Assembly (NCBI RefSeq): GCF_000276665.1
Contig: NW_004955418.1
Coordinates: forward strand, 6,004,541 to 6,068,540
Direction: 5' to 3'
DNA length: 64,000 nt
DNA from: Chinchilla lanigera
Taxonomy: Eukaryota; Chordata; Mammalia; Rodentia; Chinchillidae
A program made the position numbers and the translations under genes. Positions 10,437 through 20,825 of the stretch are shown here, in pieces (position 1 is the stretch's first letter; every line of letters starts with the position of its first letter). A model generated the notes under the pieces. It was given only the letters and a program-made list of their open reading frames with translations. It was not told the origin of the DNA and ran no database searches.

Positions 10437-10830
10437 TGTTATGGTGTGTGTCTGGATGTCCCCCCAAAGCCTCACGCAGTCATGGGGGCAGGCTTCTACA
10501 GTTATGATTGATTCATGGTCCAATGCTGGAATTATGGGTGTGAGTGCTATGTTTGCCCTGGGGCGGGTAGTCTGTATACGATGTAAGGGAGGGAAAGAGC
10601 CTTGCTCTTAAGAGCCTTGCTCTTTCAGCTGTGCTCCTCCTTTTTACGCTTGTTGTTTTGCTATCTTCTACCACCATGAACTGTTGCCCTGTGCCATGTA
10701 CCACTCTGCCTCGGAGCCAGCCAAGTATGGACTGAAACCTCCACAAACTGTGAGCTACATAAACCTTTCCTTCCTTCATTTTGGGTGTTGGGTATTTTCT
10801 CTCAGCAACGAGAGAAAAGTAACCAAGACA
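10437..10830 (+). mobile_element. Solo MaLR LTR with intact termini
   Basis: 394 bases starting TGTTATGGTGTGTGTC and ending GTAACCAAGACA, i.e. TG...CA ends. Five-base flanks CCATT / CTATT differ by one base and fit a retroviral-type target-site duplication. Contains the MaLR words CTGTGAGCTACATAAACC near its 3' end. Same LTR group as 55212-55608. Confidence 0.8.
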
Positions 10831-11055
10831 CTATTATTATCATTATTTTTAATATTTTATTTTTCTTGAGCTTCTCATTCTCAAACACATCTTGTCCTTC
10901 TGTCTTTGTGGTCTAAATAATTCTTGCTACGGTATTGAGCTGGGTTTGAGGTCACTAATACAAGTTTCAGGCAACTAGTTCTTCACATTTTCCCTGCAAT
11001 TTTATTGCCACCCACTCAAATGATTTAGTGCCAGATTATACATTTTCATCTACAT

Positions 11056-11140
11056 TTGGGGGGGGGCGTACCGGGAATCAAACACAGGACCTTGCTCTTG
11101 CCAGACAGGCGCTTATGCCCCTGAGCTATATCCTCGGCCC
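11056..11140 (-). mobile_element. ID-like SINE with target-site duplication
   Basis: Antisense copy: GTACCGGGAATCAAACACAG and CTGAGCTATATCCTCGGCCC. Perfect 10-base duplication TCATCTACAT at 11046-11055 and 11141-11150. The usual T-tail is replaced by a short G run. Confidence 0.9.
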
Positions 11141-11150
11141 TCATCTACAT

Positions 11151-11951
11151 ATTGTAATTTGGAAAATTTCTTTTTATCTGGTTTTCAAGCATACTGTGTT
11201 AAAATTCCCAACTGACACTCTGAGTTTGCTGAAAAGTCCTTATAGTTCTCAGAAAATTTAAAAGTTATTCTTAGGGGAACAATCATTGCTTTGCATTTCA
11301 TTATTGAATAGAAAATCTAAAAGAACAATATCAACTTTTAAATGAAATTATACGCCTGGAAGGGGAGCATAAATGTAAAAAGAGAGCACCTCATTATCGC
11401 TCTTTCAAGCTGCTAGAGTGAAACTTGAGTCATTGCATATTCTGATATCAAAAACTCTCTTGGATATACTAAAACACATCATTATGCACACAGCAATAAA
11501 CGAGGACGTTATTAGAGGGAGCCGCTACGAATAAGATTGCCAAGGCAGATCCCTAAAATGGATAATATAATAAGCTCATTAGGAAGCATTCTGAAATAGC
11601 TGTAAGATTTTCCAACTAAAACTGAATTCCTTGGGTTCTTAACCAGTCAGGACCAACAACTCTTTTCCTTTTCTGTTTTGCTTTGTTTAGTTAAACCACC
11701 CAGACCTCTTAGTTGATCCATGCAAGAAATGTTTCTACTTGTATGTACCTAAACACAAGGAAACATTTGATTTTGGTAACGGTGTCTTATGAAAGTACTC
11801 ATGTGAAAATAAGTGAAATTAAGCTTCTTTCTAAAGACCGGAGGAACCGTCAAAAGACTTCTGAAAGAATAAGGAAGAGTCATGCTTCACTATCGTGCTA
11901 TCATCCTCCAACTTCCTTCCTAATGCAGAAAAGTCTAACTGCAGAATATTT
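11151..11951. other. Unassigned sequence
   Basis: No repeat or gene was recognised. A + strand frame of about 100 codons runs into the SINE at 11963 and is taken as chance. Confidence 0.4.
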
Positions 11952-11962
11952 AAGAATTACTG

Positions 11963-12054
11963 GGGTTGGGGATTTAGCTCAGCGGCACAGCGCCTGCCTG
12001 GCAAGCGCGAGGTCGTGAGTTCGATTCCCGGTACCGGAAAAATAAAACCAAAAA
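11963..12054 (+). mobile_element. ID-like SINE, young-looking
   Basis: Sense copy: GGTTGGGGATTTAGCTCAGC (A box), GTGAGTTCGATTCCCGGTAC (B box), then an A-rich tail. Perfect 11-base target-site duplication AAGAATTACTG at 11952-11962 and 12055-12065. Belongs to the GGCACAGCG subtype. It lies just upstream of the CpG island. Confidence 0.95.
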
Positions 12055-12139
12055 AAGAATTACTGCATGTCACTTCAATGAACCTAGTCATTAAAGTTTC
12101 TTCTTCAGCCGATGGCAGTAATTTAGAAATACACCTATC

Positions 12140-12830
12140 GGGCCTTTTCCCTGGCCGGTTCCCGGTGTCCCACGCAGATAACGCGGTAGTGCGCCGTGCC
12201 GCGCGCACCCCGGCACTTCCAGCCCTGCAGCCTCGGCCCGTCTTCAACGCCTTCAGCACCCATGCTGCGATCCCCTGCTGAGACGCCGCGCGGCTGTACG
12301 TTTCCGAATGAATCGGCTGGGCTGCCGCCCTGCGAGTTTGCAGCTGAGTTCACGTCTCTAAAAGCCCGCGAGGTCCGCCAGGAGGAAAGAGCTAGCGCTC
12401 GGCCGCCCCGCCCCGGCGCGGAGATTTTTCCCAGAAGCTACCCCGGCCCGGGACCGGCCAGGCCCCGCCCTAACCATGGAGAGGAGCCCCCTCCGCCGTC
12501 CTAGAGCGGCCGCGGGAGCCGGCGCGGGGCTGGACCCGGGAGCCGCCTCTCTGCTCCCGGGTCCGCTCTCGGTGGGTCAGTGGCGCGCGCATTGCGCACG
12601 CACGCGCGCGGGCGACCCTGGCGGAGCAGCTCCTGGTCTCGGGCGGCCGCGATCGCTGTCTTCCCCAGGAGCCTCCTTCCGGCCTCGGAAAGGAGCTTCA
12701 GTTGGGGAGGCCGCGGCGGGGGTCCCGGCCCAGGGCGTGCAGCCCGCGAGCCGGAGGACGCCGGCCGGGATGGGCGCCGTCGTGCGGTGCCAGCCTCGCG
12801 CGGGGCGCCCGCTTGCCCTAATTTTGTAAA
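12140..12830. promoter_or_regulatory. CpG island, probable promoter
   Basis: About 700 bases of very high GC and CpG density in otherwise AT-rich DNA. It contains two NotI sites (GCGGCCGC at 12506-12513 and 12643-12650), Sp1-type boxes (CCCCGCCC near 12405 and GGCCCCGCCC at 12461-12470), and an NRF1-like word TGCGCACGCAC at 12593-12603. No TATA box is obvious, which fits a dispersed CpG promoter. Transcription direction cannot be fixed: on + there is a strong-Kozak ATG at 12476, while - strand frames are also open because stops are rare in GC-rich DNA. A retained CpG island in a repeat-rich region usually marks an active germline or housekeeping promoter. It is bounded on the left by an ID-like SINE and on the right by a B1. 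Confidence 0.75.
12476..12571 (+). other. Candidate first coding exon in CpG island
   Basis: The ATG at 12476 has A at -3 and G at +4 (AACCATGG). The frame is open for 117 codons to 12829, and begins with Met-Glu-Arg-Ser-Pro-Leu followed by an Arg/Pro/Ala/Gly-rich stretch. A usable donor (CTCG|GTGGGTCAG) follows base 12571, which would give a 96-base coding start with a 5' UTR lying within the island. Against it: the protein is low-complexity, other frames are equally open, and no homology is recognised. Treat it as a promoter-associated candidate, not a gene call. Confidence 0.25.
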
Positions 12831-12928
12831 CGTCAGTATCGGGGTTTGGTGAACACTTGACGTGAGACCATGAGCGGGCATATACCAATAATAGTTGTTG
12901 GGTGCTTTTTTTTTTTCTGTTTTTAATG

Positions 12929-13097
12929 TAATTTTTTTTTTTTTTTTTTTGGTCTTTTTGAGACAGGATCTCGCTCTGCAGTTCAAGCTGGCCTTGAGCT
13001 CACTGTGTAGCCCAGGCTGGTCTCGAACTCTCAGTGATCCTCCTGCCTCAGCCTCGCGAGTGATGGGGGTTACAGGCGAGCGCCACCACTCCCGGCC
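12929..13097 (-). mobile_element. B1-like SINE
   Basis: Antisense copy with a 20-base T run, GAGACAGGATCTCGCTCTGC, TAGCCCAGGCTGGTCTCGAA and GGGGTTACAGGCGAGCGCCA. CpG positions are still present at several sites, suggesting a relatively young copy. Confidence 0.92.
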
Positions 13098-13350
13098 TCT
13101 TAATTTTATTTTAAAGAGAATAAAAAACAATAACAAAATAATACCAACATAGACTAAAATAAAACAACACTAAAAGTATAAAAATGATACAGGGTTTCAG
13201 AACAAAGTGATAGGAATTAACAGTGATTGTTATATTACATATTGTTATCTTCAGCAAAGTTGCTCAGATTACCCAATGTAAGAATCTAAGACTGATCAAA
13301 CCATTAAAAAAAATAAAAAATAATTTAAAAAATTAGAAAAGATACATAGC
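13098..13350 (-). mobile_element. L1 3'-UTR fragment
   Basis: Antisense L1 3' end: TTTTATTTTAAAGAGAATAA, GATAGGAATTAACAGTGATT, ATATTACATATTGTTATCTT and AGATTACCCAATGTAAGAAT. Only one unit of the internal repeat found in related 3' UTRs is present, because the element is truncated just beyond it. Confidence 0.8.
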
Positions 13351-14422
13351 TTCAGGGCCGGGCAGTGTCGCCCATTCTCACAAGCCCACTAATTCAGTCG
13401 CTACCCGCAGCAGCGTGCTCTAAAAGGTGCTGGGATGAACGCCCATTCCTTGATGACCGGGAGGATCAGGGTCGCCGTGTTTAAGGTGTACTTGAACGTG
13501 GGAAGTTGGAGGACTGAAAGAGGAGACGGACTAATTACAACACATTGCTTAATTGTAATTTTGAGTGTTCACAGCAGGGAGCGGGGGAGAAGAGGAATGC
13601 AGAGGAAGTAGTATTTCAGCTGAGACTCAGAAAATCAGGTGGGTCGTGTTCCAGGCCTAAGGAATGCCATATATGAGGACCGGAGCTGGCAGGCGTATTT
13701 GAGGAACACCAATAGTGGGAATTTACTTAATGTCATGTGCTGCTACTCTTGTCTCCCTCCCCCATCCTATGTATTCATCTCAGCGCTCTAATCTCAGTCT
13801 TCTCAAAACATTGGGCGTTCTGAAGCCATCGTGCTCTTATTTAGCTCGCTAATACCTGTATCTCAAGTACCTCTCTACCCCAGGACATGTTTACAACCAC
13901 ATACTGCAAGCACAGAATTATTCTAAACAGCTGCAATTATTAAGTAAAAAATACCCGTGTAAGAATCGAAACCCAATCCAACCTGTAAATTGCTGGTACT
14001 GATTCCTTTTCTTCCCCTCAGGGTCCTTTAGTCTCCTATTCTTCCTCTTTAGACACCAACTAGGCCTTTGAGAACCACCTGATGGTAACAGGATGGCGAC
14101 TGACTCCATCTCACCGCCTATTTCCTGCTTCAAGGGTGATCCCGTACATATCTTGTTCTTTACTTGTTCCTAGCACTGCAATTCTACTTCGGGCATCTTC
14201 TACGTACGTTCATACCCGTAATTTGTTGTTTATGATTAAAAAGATGCTTTGTCAGCCGAACCAGAAAAAGAGACCTAAGGATGATAAACATACTGGTATA
14301 GAAAACTATAATACACAAAGAAGAGAAGGGACTGGATTCCTTTGCTTTGTAGCCATCATGTCCTGGAAATACACCTGTGGTTGTAGTTAACACATTGTAC
14401 TATAGCTTATTTTAGTCAGAAT
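13351..14422. other. Mostly unassigned; possible L2 remnant
   Basis: Bases about 13590-13725 (AGGAAGTAGTATTTCAGCTG, GTTCCAGGCCTAAGGAATGC) resemble L2 internal sequence, weakly. The remainder, including the CpG-bearing stretch at 13355-13500, is not recognised. Confidence 0.35.
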
Positions 14423-14435
14423 CCCCTTTACTCTT

Positions 14436-14599
14436 TTTTATTTTTTAATTTACTTTGTCTTTTTGAGACGGTTTTGCTATGCCTGTCAGGCTGGTTTTGA
14501 ACTGACTTTGTAGCCCAGTCTGGTCTTGAACTCACAACGATCCTCCTGCCTGAGCCTCAGGAGTGCTGGGATTACCGGTGGGCCCCACCATACCCGGCT
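14436..14599 (-). mobile_element. B1-like SINE with target-site duplication
   Basis: Antisense copy (TTTTTGAGACGGTTTTGCTA through GTGCTGGGATTACCGGTGGG). Perfect 13-base duplication CCCCTTTACTCTT at 14423-14435 and 14600-14612. Confidence 0.95.
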
Positions 14600-14819
14600 C
14601 CCCTTTACTCTTGATAATTCTTCTTAGTACTTTTCCATCCATTGACCCCTATCCTGTACCTTAGCCATAAATTCCTACTTGCTCATGCTACATTTAGAGT
14701 TGAACCTACCTTTCTATTTTCCATCCCACTACAAGTTGTAGTGGTCCCTAGAATTAGAACAATGGCCTTGAATAAAGCCTTTCTTACTGTGCTTTAATAA
14801 ATGTCATTGAATAACTTTT

Positions 14820-14985
14820 TAAGTAGCTTTCCCATGCATTACAGGACGTGTCACAGCACTGTTAACCTTGACCAACTAGATACCATTACCACCACTCCCA
14901 CACCCTTTTGGGGCAACTAAAAATGTCTCCAGACATTGCCAAATGTTTCCTGAGAAACAAAATTGTTGTGATCAAGGATGATTGA
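14820..14985 (+). mobile_element. MER5A-like hAT (Charlie) DNA transposon remnant
   Basis: Contains AAAAATGTCTCCAGACATTG and CCAAATGTTTCCTGAGAAAC, the signature 3' part of MER5A. A second, clearer copy lies at 19700-19910. Confidence 0.7.
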
Positions 14986-15245
14986 TTTTTTTCGAATAGT
15001 ATGTAATATTATATTATTTTTCTTTACTTGCTGTCTACTTAATGATGATTAGAAAATCAATGGCAAAAGCTTTGCTTTTTGAATTTTGTTTTAGAAATAG
15101 CTAATATCAAATGAATAAAATAAAATGAGTTTTAAGAATTATGCTTTAAACCCTGAAGTAACACTGTCAGATTCAGTGGGATGTTTTCTTACCTTAGAAT
15201 ATGTTCTTTTTATAACTTACGATTTTGTTGTTTAAAATTTAAACA

Positions 15246-15370
15246 CCTCAGGGTGAGGATGTAATTCAGTGATAGAGTGCCTGCCCAGCATGCTAAAAGC
15301 CCACAGAAAGAAGGAAGAGAAAAGAAAAAAGAAAAGAAAATGAAAAGAGGGGGGAAAAAAGAAAGAAGAA
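15246..15370 (+). mobile_element. Degraded ID-like SINE with purine tail
   Basis: GGTGAGGATGTAATTCAGTG and AGAGTGCCTGCCCAGCATGC match the ID head; the B-box half is lost and a long A/G tail follows. Confidence 0.6.
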
Positions 15371-15583
15371 AGCTCATTTTGAGTGGATGAAGCATAAATT
15401 ATTGCAAAGCAAAGATATAGTAGCATTGTGAGAAAGAGCATTAGGACTGCCAGCCTTTAGAAGGGGTGAAATTTCTAAGTGAGGGTGATAGTTTCCCTGC
15501 ACAGATATATATTCAATTGATTTTCTTAATCATTGTAGCCTCTTTGTACTTCAGTTTTCAAAAGATTTTTAAAATGAGGACAT

Positions 15584-15682
15584 AGGGGCTGGGGATTTAG
15601 CTCAGTGGCACAGCGCCTGCCTGGCAAGTGCAAGGTCATGAGTTCGATTCCCGGTACCGGAAAAAAACAAACAAACAAACAT
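15584..15682 (+). mobile_element. ID-like SINE with target-site duplication
   Basis: Sense copy with GGGGCTGGGGATTTAGCTCA, GTTCGATTCCCGGTACCGG and an A-rich (CAAA)n tail. Flanks AAAATGAGGACAT (15571-15583) and AAAACGAGGACAT (15683-15695) differ at one base. GGCACAGCG subtype. Confidence 0.95.
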
Positions 15683-15809
15683 AAAACGAGGACATCCTTA
15701 CACTAAAAATTCCTAAAAATCTTTCAAAATTTAATTTAAAAACTCAGAGGAAATTTTAAGGAAAAATATTAGAAAATTATATAAAAACATAAGAGTGCAG
15801 TTTTATGAA

Positions 15810-16960
15810 CTGCTCCAGTAGGAACCCTATGTAACTACTGATCCAGGACAAGAAGCAGAAAACTGATAAAGCTCAAGAAACATCACCCACATGCCCGTCC
15901 CCAATTGCAATCATACAGTAACTTCTTTTTTCTCTTTATGATTTTACTACCAAAAGCCACTTTTAGTGAAGTTTCTGCTTCTCTTTAAAGCCTATATAAA
16001 TGGAATTACACAATGTTTATGAGATTTGTCATGAAACATACTATTGTTCATTTATTCACATTGTTGTATTGTTTTATATTGCATAAATATATCACTATCC
16101 TAGAGGAACATTTGATTGGAGCTTTGGCCAATGAATAGTCTTATATGTGCCTGCTGGCACACATGTGCACATTTCTAATGTGTAATCTAGAAATTGAATT
16201 GTCGCATTAAAGAGAACACATCCTTTAAGTTTATGACAAGAGGCCAAACTGTTTTTTCCAATTTATACCTATCTCCTCCAGCAGTTTATGAGAGTTCCTG
16301 CATCTCCATAGCCTTACCAAAAGTTGGTATTGTTAGTCTATACAATATGTAGCTATTCTGATAGGTTGGTAGTGCCTTCAATTTGTATTTTGCTGATTAA
16401 TAATTTTTTAAAGAGAAAAAATAATAATATAACAACATTGAACATAAAAACAAAACAATACAAACAGTACAGGATTTGAAAACAAGATGATAGGAATTAA
16501 CAATGGTTGTTATATTACATATTGTTAACAAAGTTGCTCAGATTACCAGACGTAAGAATGCAAGAGTAATCAAGCAATTAAAGACAATAACAAATAATAA
16601 AAAAAATTAGAACTGATGCAGAGCTTCACCAAACAAGATGGTAGAAATTCAGCAATGGTTGTTATATTGCATATTGTTGTCTTCAAATTAGTTGTTCTGA
16701 TTATCGGATATAAGCATGCAAAATTGGTCAAGAGAAAACAAAAATTGAAGCATTAACTGTTGCAGTTTAATAATGAGGTAGACCATTTTTCATATGTTTA
16801 CCAAAAAACTCCTCTTTGGTGAAGTATTTAGTCATGCTTCTTGCCTATTTTTTAAATTTAGTTCATCTTTGGTTTTTTGTTAACATTTGGTGGTATTTTT
16901 TTAATGTGAGTGTGTTTATTTCACTTCATGACTTGCTTCTTTTAAACTTCAACTATTCTA
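15810..16960 (-). mobile_element. Old L1M fragment, split by a younger L1 end
   Basis: Antisense old-L1 sequence: GGCCAAACTGTTTTTTCCAA, CAGTTTATGAGAGTTCCTGC, TTCAATTTGTATTTTGCTGA, then, beyond the insertion at 16401-16775, TCCTCTTTGGTGAAGTATTT. The two parts join in consensus order across the insertion. Confidence 0.75.
16401..16775 (-). mobile_element. L1 3'-UTR insertion with two repeat units
   Basis: Antisense L1 3' end nested in the old L1M. The block around GGAATTAACAATGGTTGTTA / CTCAGATTACC / AAGAATGCAAGA occurs once at about 16487-16570 and again, diverged, at about 16637-16725. TTAATAAT words on both sides are a likely short target-site duplication. Confidence 0.85.
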
Positions 16961-17064
16961 AGTGCTTTGAATTAAAAGAGTACAGTATCTCTTGTGTATA
17001 GTTAATTAGATGTTGTTGTAGAATCCTTCTGAAAATCACTTTGTTTTCATATGTAAACTCATTG

Positions 17065-17320
17065 ATGTGATAGTTGTCCCTTCGTGTTTTCTATGTCCCT
17101 CCTTGTGTTTCTCTGTGTCCCTTCCGTGTGTCAAAACGTGGAGAAGACACAAGAATGCATAAGGGAAGGAGCACGAAAAGGCGGGCTGCTTTGATACAAA
17201 CTCACTCGAGATAACACAAATCCATTCAAGAGGAGCCCTCACGGCCTAAACCCCTCCCCTCGGGCCTCAGCTCCAACCCGGCATTGGGGGTTAAAGCTCC
17301 GACACTTGTTCTTTGTTGAC
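17065..17320 (-). mobile_element. MaLR (MST/THE1-type) LTR fragment
   Basis: Antisense LTR remnant: CAAACTCACTCGAGATAACA, CCATTCAAGAGGAGCCCTCA, GCTCCAACCCGGCATTGGGG follow the MST/THE1 antisense order, though diverged. Confidence 0.5.
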
Positions 17321-17684
17321 ACAATAAAACTGTAGCTCCCTCTTCCCACTGTTCATACTCTACCCTTTAAAACCTGAGCTTAATTAATTGCATTATTTTT
17401 CTATATTTTTCTGTGTACTTCTTTATCTTGAAATGTGGGCGTACATTTATTACTTGCTTTGTCGGCTTTAAAGCCTAACATAACCGTGGATTTAAAACAG
17501 AAAATAAACATCTTACATACCTCCTGCCCTTTTACTCTCCTTGTTTGTTTTATTTTTTTAACCCTTTTTCTTCTCTCCTTTTGTCATATCTATGATTTAT
17601 AAATTTTATATTCTGTTGTGTAAATACAATTTTCATGGTTGTTTCAGCCTTAACCTTATTTTGTTTTGTTTCTTTTGCTTTTTT

Positions 17685-17791
17685 TTTGTTTGTTTGTTTG
17701 TTTTTGTTTTTTTTTCCAGTACCAGGAATTGAACTCACGACCTTGCGCTTGCCAGGCAGGCACTGTGCCTCTGAGCTAAATCCCCAGCCCC
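17685..17791 (-). mobile_element. ID-like SINE inserted in a B1 T-tail
   Basis: Antisense copy: CCAGTACCAGGAATTGAACTC and CTCTGAGCTAAATCCCCAGC. The words TCTTTTGCTTTTT on both sides (17671 and 17792) form the target-site duplication within the T-rich end of the adjacent B1. Confidence 0.93.
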
Positions 17792-17943
17792 TCTTTTGCT
17801 TTTTTAAGACAGGGTCTCACTATGTAGTTCAGGCTGGCCTGGACTCACAATGTAGCCCAGCTTGGCCTTGAACTCGCAGCAGCGCTCCTGCGTCAGCCTC
17901 CTGAGTGGTGGAATTACAGGCATGTGCCACCACACCCAGCAAC
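17792..17943 (-). mobile_element. B1-like SINE
   Basis: Antisense copy: AAGACAGGGTCTCACTATGT, TAGCCCAGCTTGGCCTTGAA and GTGGAATTACAGGCATGTGC. It is the target of the ID-like insertion at 17685-17791. Confidence 0.9.
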
Positions 17944-19699
17944 CTTAATTTTATATTGAATGAATTCTCTTCTTCCTACCAGTACTGTTAGAAGTAATGC
18001 TGGCTTCCTAGGGTTGTAAGAGGAAACACTGCAAAACTGGATCAGTGTTCATTAAACTTTGTGGAAGTCTTAACATTGCACATTTAGTACTGGCACGTGG
18101 GAATATGGAGATCAACAACATTTCCTTTGAATTTTACCAAGTTTTTGAAAGAGGCAATTTCAATGCCTTGTGAAGAAGTGTACCGTGCCAAGAATAAGGA
18201 GCATGTGCTACAGAGAAAAAGTATTCCTGGTGCAGGAGTAGAGAACAGGCGACTAAAAGGCTCCTGGAAGTAGTGACAAGAGAATTATGTTTAGACAATG
18301 AATAAGATATGGGCTACTGGTGACGGAGTGAAAGGAATTTCTGCTCTGGACAACAGCAAAGGCAGAGGCATGAGAGAATCTGTGTTCAGGGGTATGTAGT
18401 AATCCTGAATGTCTAGATTTGAGCATAGAATGTGAGTGAGGAAAACAAGAAGTGACAGGGCTGGAGAAATAGGGAAGGGAGCGTTCATGAAGGCTATTTG
18501 GGGAGACTTGAGATTTCTGTCTGCAAAGAACTTAACTTCCCCTGTTAATTATACCAAGAATGAAAGGGGAAGGTCACAGGCTGGGTAAGGAGAAAACTGG
18601 CTCTTGTTTCTGATGCCAGAGTCAGCTTAGACTAAACTCTAAGGTATGAAGATTCCTGGATCATTTCCAGAAGAGAAGCCACCTTGGCCAGCCAGGAATT
18701 GGCTGGGAATGAGATCCCTGTGGGTCTGTGCCTGGCCAGGTTGTAAGCACCTTGTTGTACTTTTCTTTAATTCCTAAACCTCCTGTGAAATTTTGTCAGA
18801 GTTACAGTCCGGATTCAGTTATGCTGTAGGGAAGTCAGGAAGGGTTTGTCCCTGACTTCTGAGAGACATGCAAAGGAGAGAGCAGGTTAAGTCCTCCTTC
18901 AGCTGAGGGCGCTGGTAGCAGTAGTCATCTGCAGAAACCTATGTCTGCCTGAGTGGTGAGTGATCTTACAGGAAGACACGACAGCCTCAGAGACTCAGTG
19001 GAGATGAGGATCTTGGGGTCCTGCTCAAGACACCACATGGGAGAACCCTGGAATCTCTTAGAAGCTGATGAAGATTGATTTCTGGAACTCAATCAGGATG
19101 GAAGGTATTATAATTTCTGCACTAAGAAAAGGATGTTTCCTTATTTTATAAGCACATGATATTGTGAATTTAGACAGTGGACATACAGTAAGCCTGGAAA
19201 GACAGGGGACATACTGTGAGCCTGAAAGGGAGGAGAAGGGGCAGACTAATGCAGAGAGAATGATGACAAAGCAGTCGGAGCAGCAAAGCAGCAGGGAGGG
19301 CAGTATATTCAAGTGTGGGCTAAATATAAATATTTAAAAATCATAATTATAAGGATGAAAATTGAAGGGAGGATGTCAATATCCTTAGGGATAGAATGTT
19401 AAGAAAGTACTCTGTAAACAGTAAGCCTTTATCTAAATGTTAACAATTCCACACGCTAACAGAGTAGTCTTATTATTTTATAATCACATCACGTACTTGT
19501 GTATAGACTCTGAACATATATGTATAGACATATACATATAAGTACACACGACATAGTGTGCATTTCCTATCTTATCTTTGTTAATCCTAAACTTTTTGAG
19601 TCAAAGCCTTTAGGCCACTAAAACTTGATAAATATTTTTAGTTCCTGATACAGAGATTTCCCCTCCAGAGAACAGGACAAAACATCTGGAGTTATTGCT
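17944..19699. other. Unassigned; possible L2-like remnant
   Basis: Bases about 18170-18560 have the general run of L2 internal sequence (GCATGTGCTACAGAG, CAGAGGCATGAGAGAATCTG) but too diverged to be sure. CA/TA-rich simple sequence lies near 19515-19550. No gene was recognised. Confidence 0.3.
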
Positions 19700-19910
19700 C
19701 TTTTGGACTGGGGCTGACACTTTGTTTTGGAAGACCGTCTTGTCCATTGTGAGCTACTAACAAGCAGCCCTGGCTTCTCTACCCATTAAATGCTGCTACA
19801 GATAGCAACCCCCACTCCATCCCCCCACATGAGACAAATTACGTCTCCAGACATTGCCAAATGTCCCCTAGAGGGCAACAGCAGCTCTGCTTGGGAACCA
19901 CTGGAGGACT
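19700..19910 (+). mobile_element. MER5A-like hAT (Charlie) element
   Basis: CGTCTCCAGACATTGCCAAA, TGTCCCCTAGAGGGCAACAG and GCTTGGGAACCACTGGAGG are the characteristic MER5A 3' part, ending in the terminal-inverted-repeat-like GAACCACTG. Confidence 0.8.
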
Positions 19911-20705
19911 GTACATGCCCATTAAATTTAGTTGTAAATAGGAAATTAAAATAATTTAAAATAATGGATTCTTTAATGGGATCATCCATTTATCATTGCT
20001 GTAATTGTTTCTAATTGCATCTGTTTGAAATACTCAAGCATTCATAAGTTGAGGGCTGCATTTTCTGTGGAGCATATCAAAGATAGTATCAGAAGATGTA
20101 ATTTGCACCAAACTGGTTTGAAAATTTATCATTATTTAGATACAGCCTAAATTGAAGTAATCTTTTTTTCCCCAGCAAATTTCAAGTTTAAAGGTTTTTT
20201 AAAAATTAACATGCTTTCTTTGCCATGCTGGAAATTGAACCCAGCGCCTTGCTCTACTACTGAACCACACTCCAGCATCTCCCTTTAAATTCTTAAAATA
20301 ATTTTAAAAACATCCTTAAGCACTTTTGAAATACCATTGAGATTTAGTGAATGGTATACTAAGCAGAAATCATTCTTCATCATTCATTATAGCTGAACTG
20401 CAAAAACACAGTATTAGATATTGTGATTTTAGTTTGAATAATTCTGAATGAGTTTGAATAAGATATTTTGTTAACATATATAATTTAAACATTTTATAAG
20501 TTTATCCTGGGTTTCTTACAACTACCTTAATATAGAGAAACTTTAAACAAATCTGTTGTTAGGAAAAATGGACTTCTACTATGAGAATTGAACCTTACGT
20601 CCTGTTTCCTAATGTTATACAGAAAAGGAACATCATTAATCTGGAGGTGAATGACATTGTTATATTTTCATCATGGTTGAATAACACATTTACTACTTAA
20701 AGAAC
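19911..20705. other. AT-rich sequence with one old ID-like remnant
   Basis: At about 20215-20280 the words GGAAATTGAACCCAGCGCCT and CTACTGAACCACACTCCAGC are an antisense ID-like remnant. The rest is unassigned. Confidence 0.5.
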
Positions 20706-20825
20706 TTTTTTTTTGAGACAGCATCCCACTATGTAGTCCAGGCTGGCCTCAAACTCGCAGTGATCCTCCTGCCTCAGCCATCCGAGTGCTGAGATTACAG
20801 GCATGCACCACCATCCCCAGCTTAA
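20706..20825 (-). mobile_element. B1-like SINE
   Basis: Antisense copy: TTTTGAGACAGCATCCCACT, GTAGTCCAGGCTGGCCTCAA and GTGCTGAGATTACAGGCATG. Somewhat shorter than the others because the left arm repeat is missing. Confidence 0.9.

Noticed and set aside
11963..12054. tRNA gene (A box, B box and CCA-like end)
   Set aside because: It is an ID-like SINE: poly(A) tail, target-site duplication and many copies. It cannot fold into a full cloverleaf.
12501..13136. 211-codon - strand frame over the CpG island and B1
   Set aside because: It runs from an antisense B1 into GC-rich DNA; the start half is SINE-derived and the rest is low-complexity Arg/Pro/Ala.
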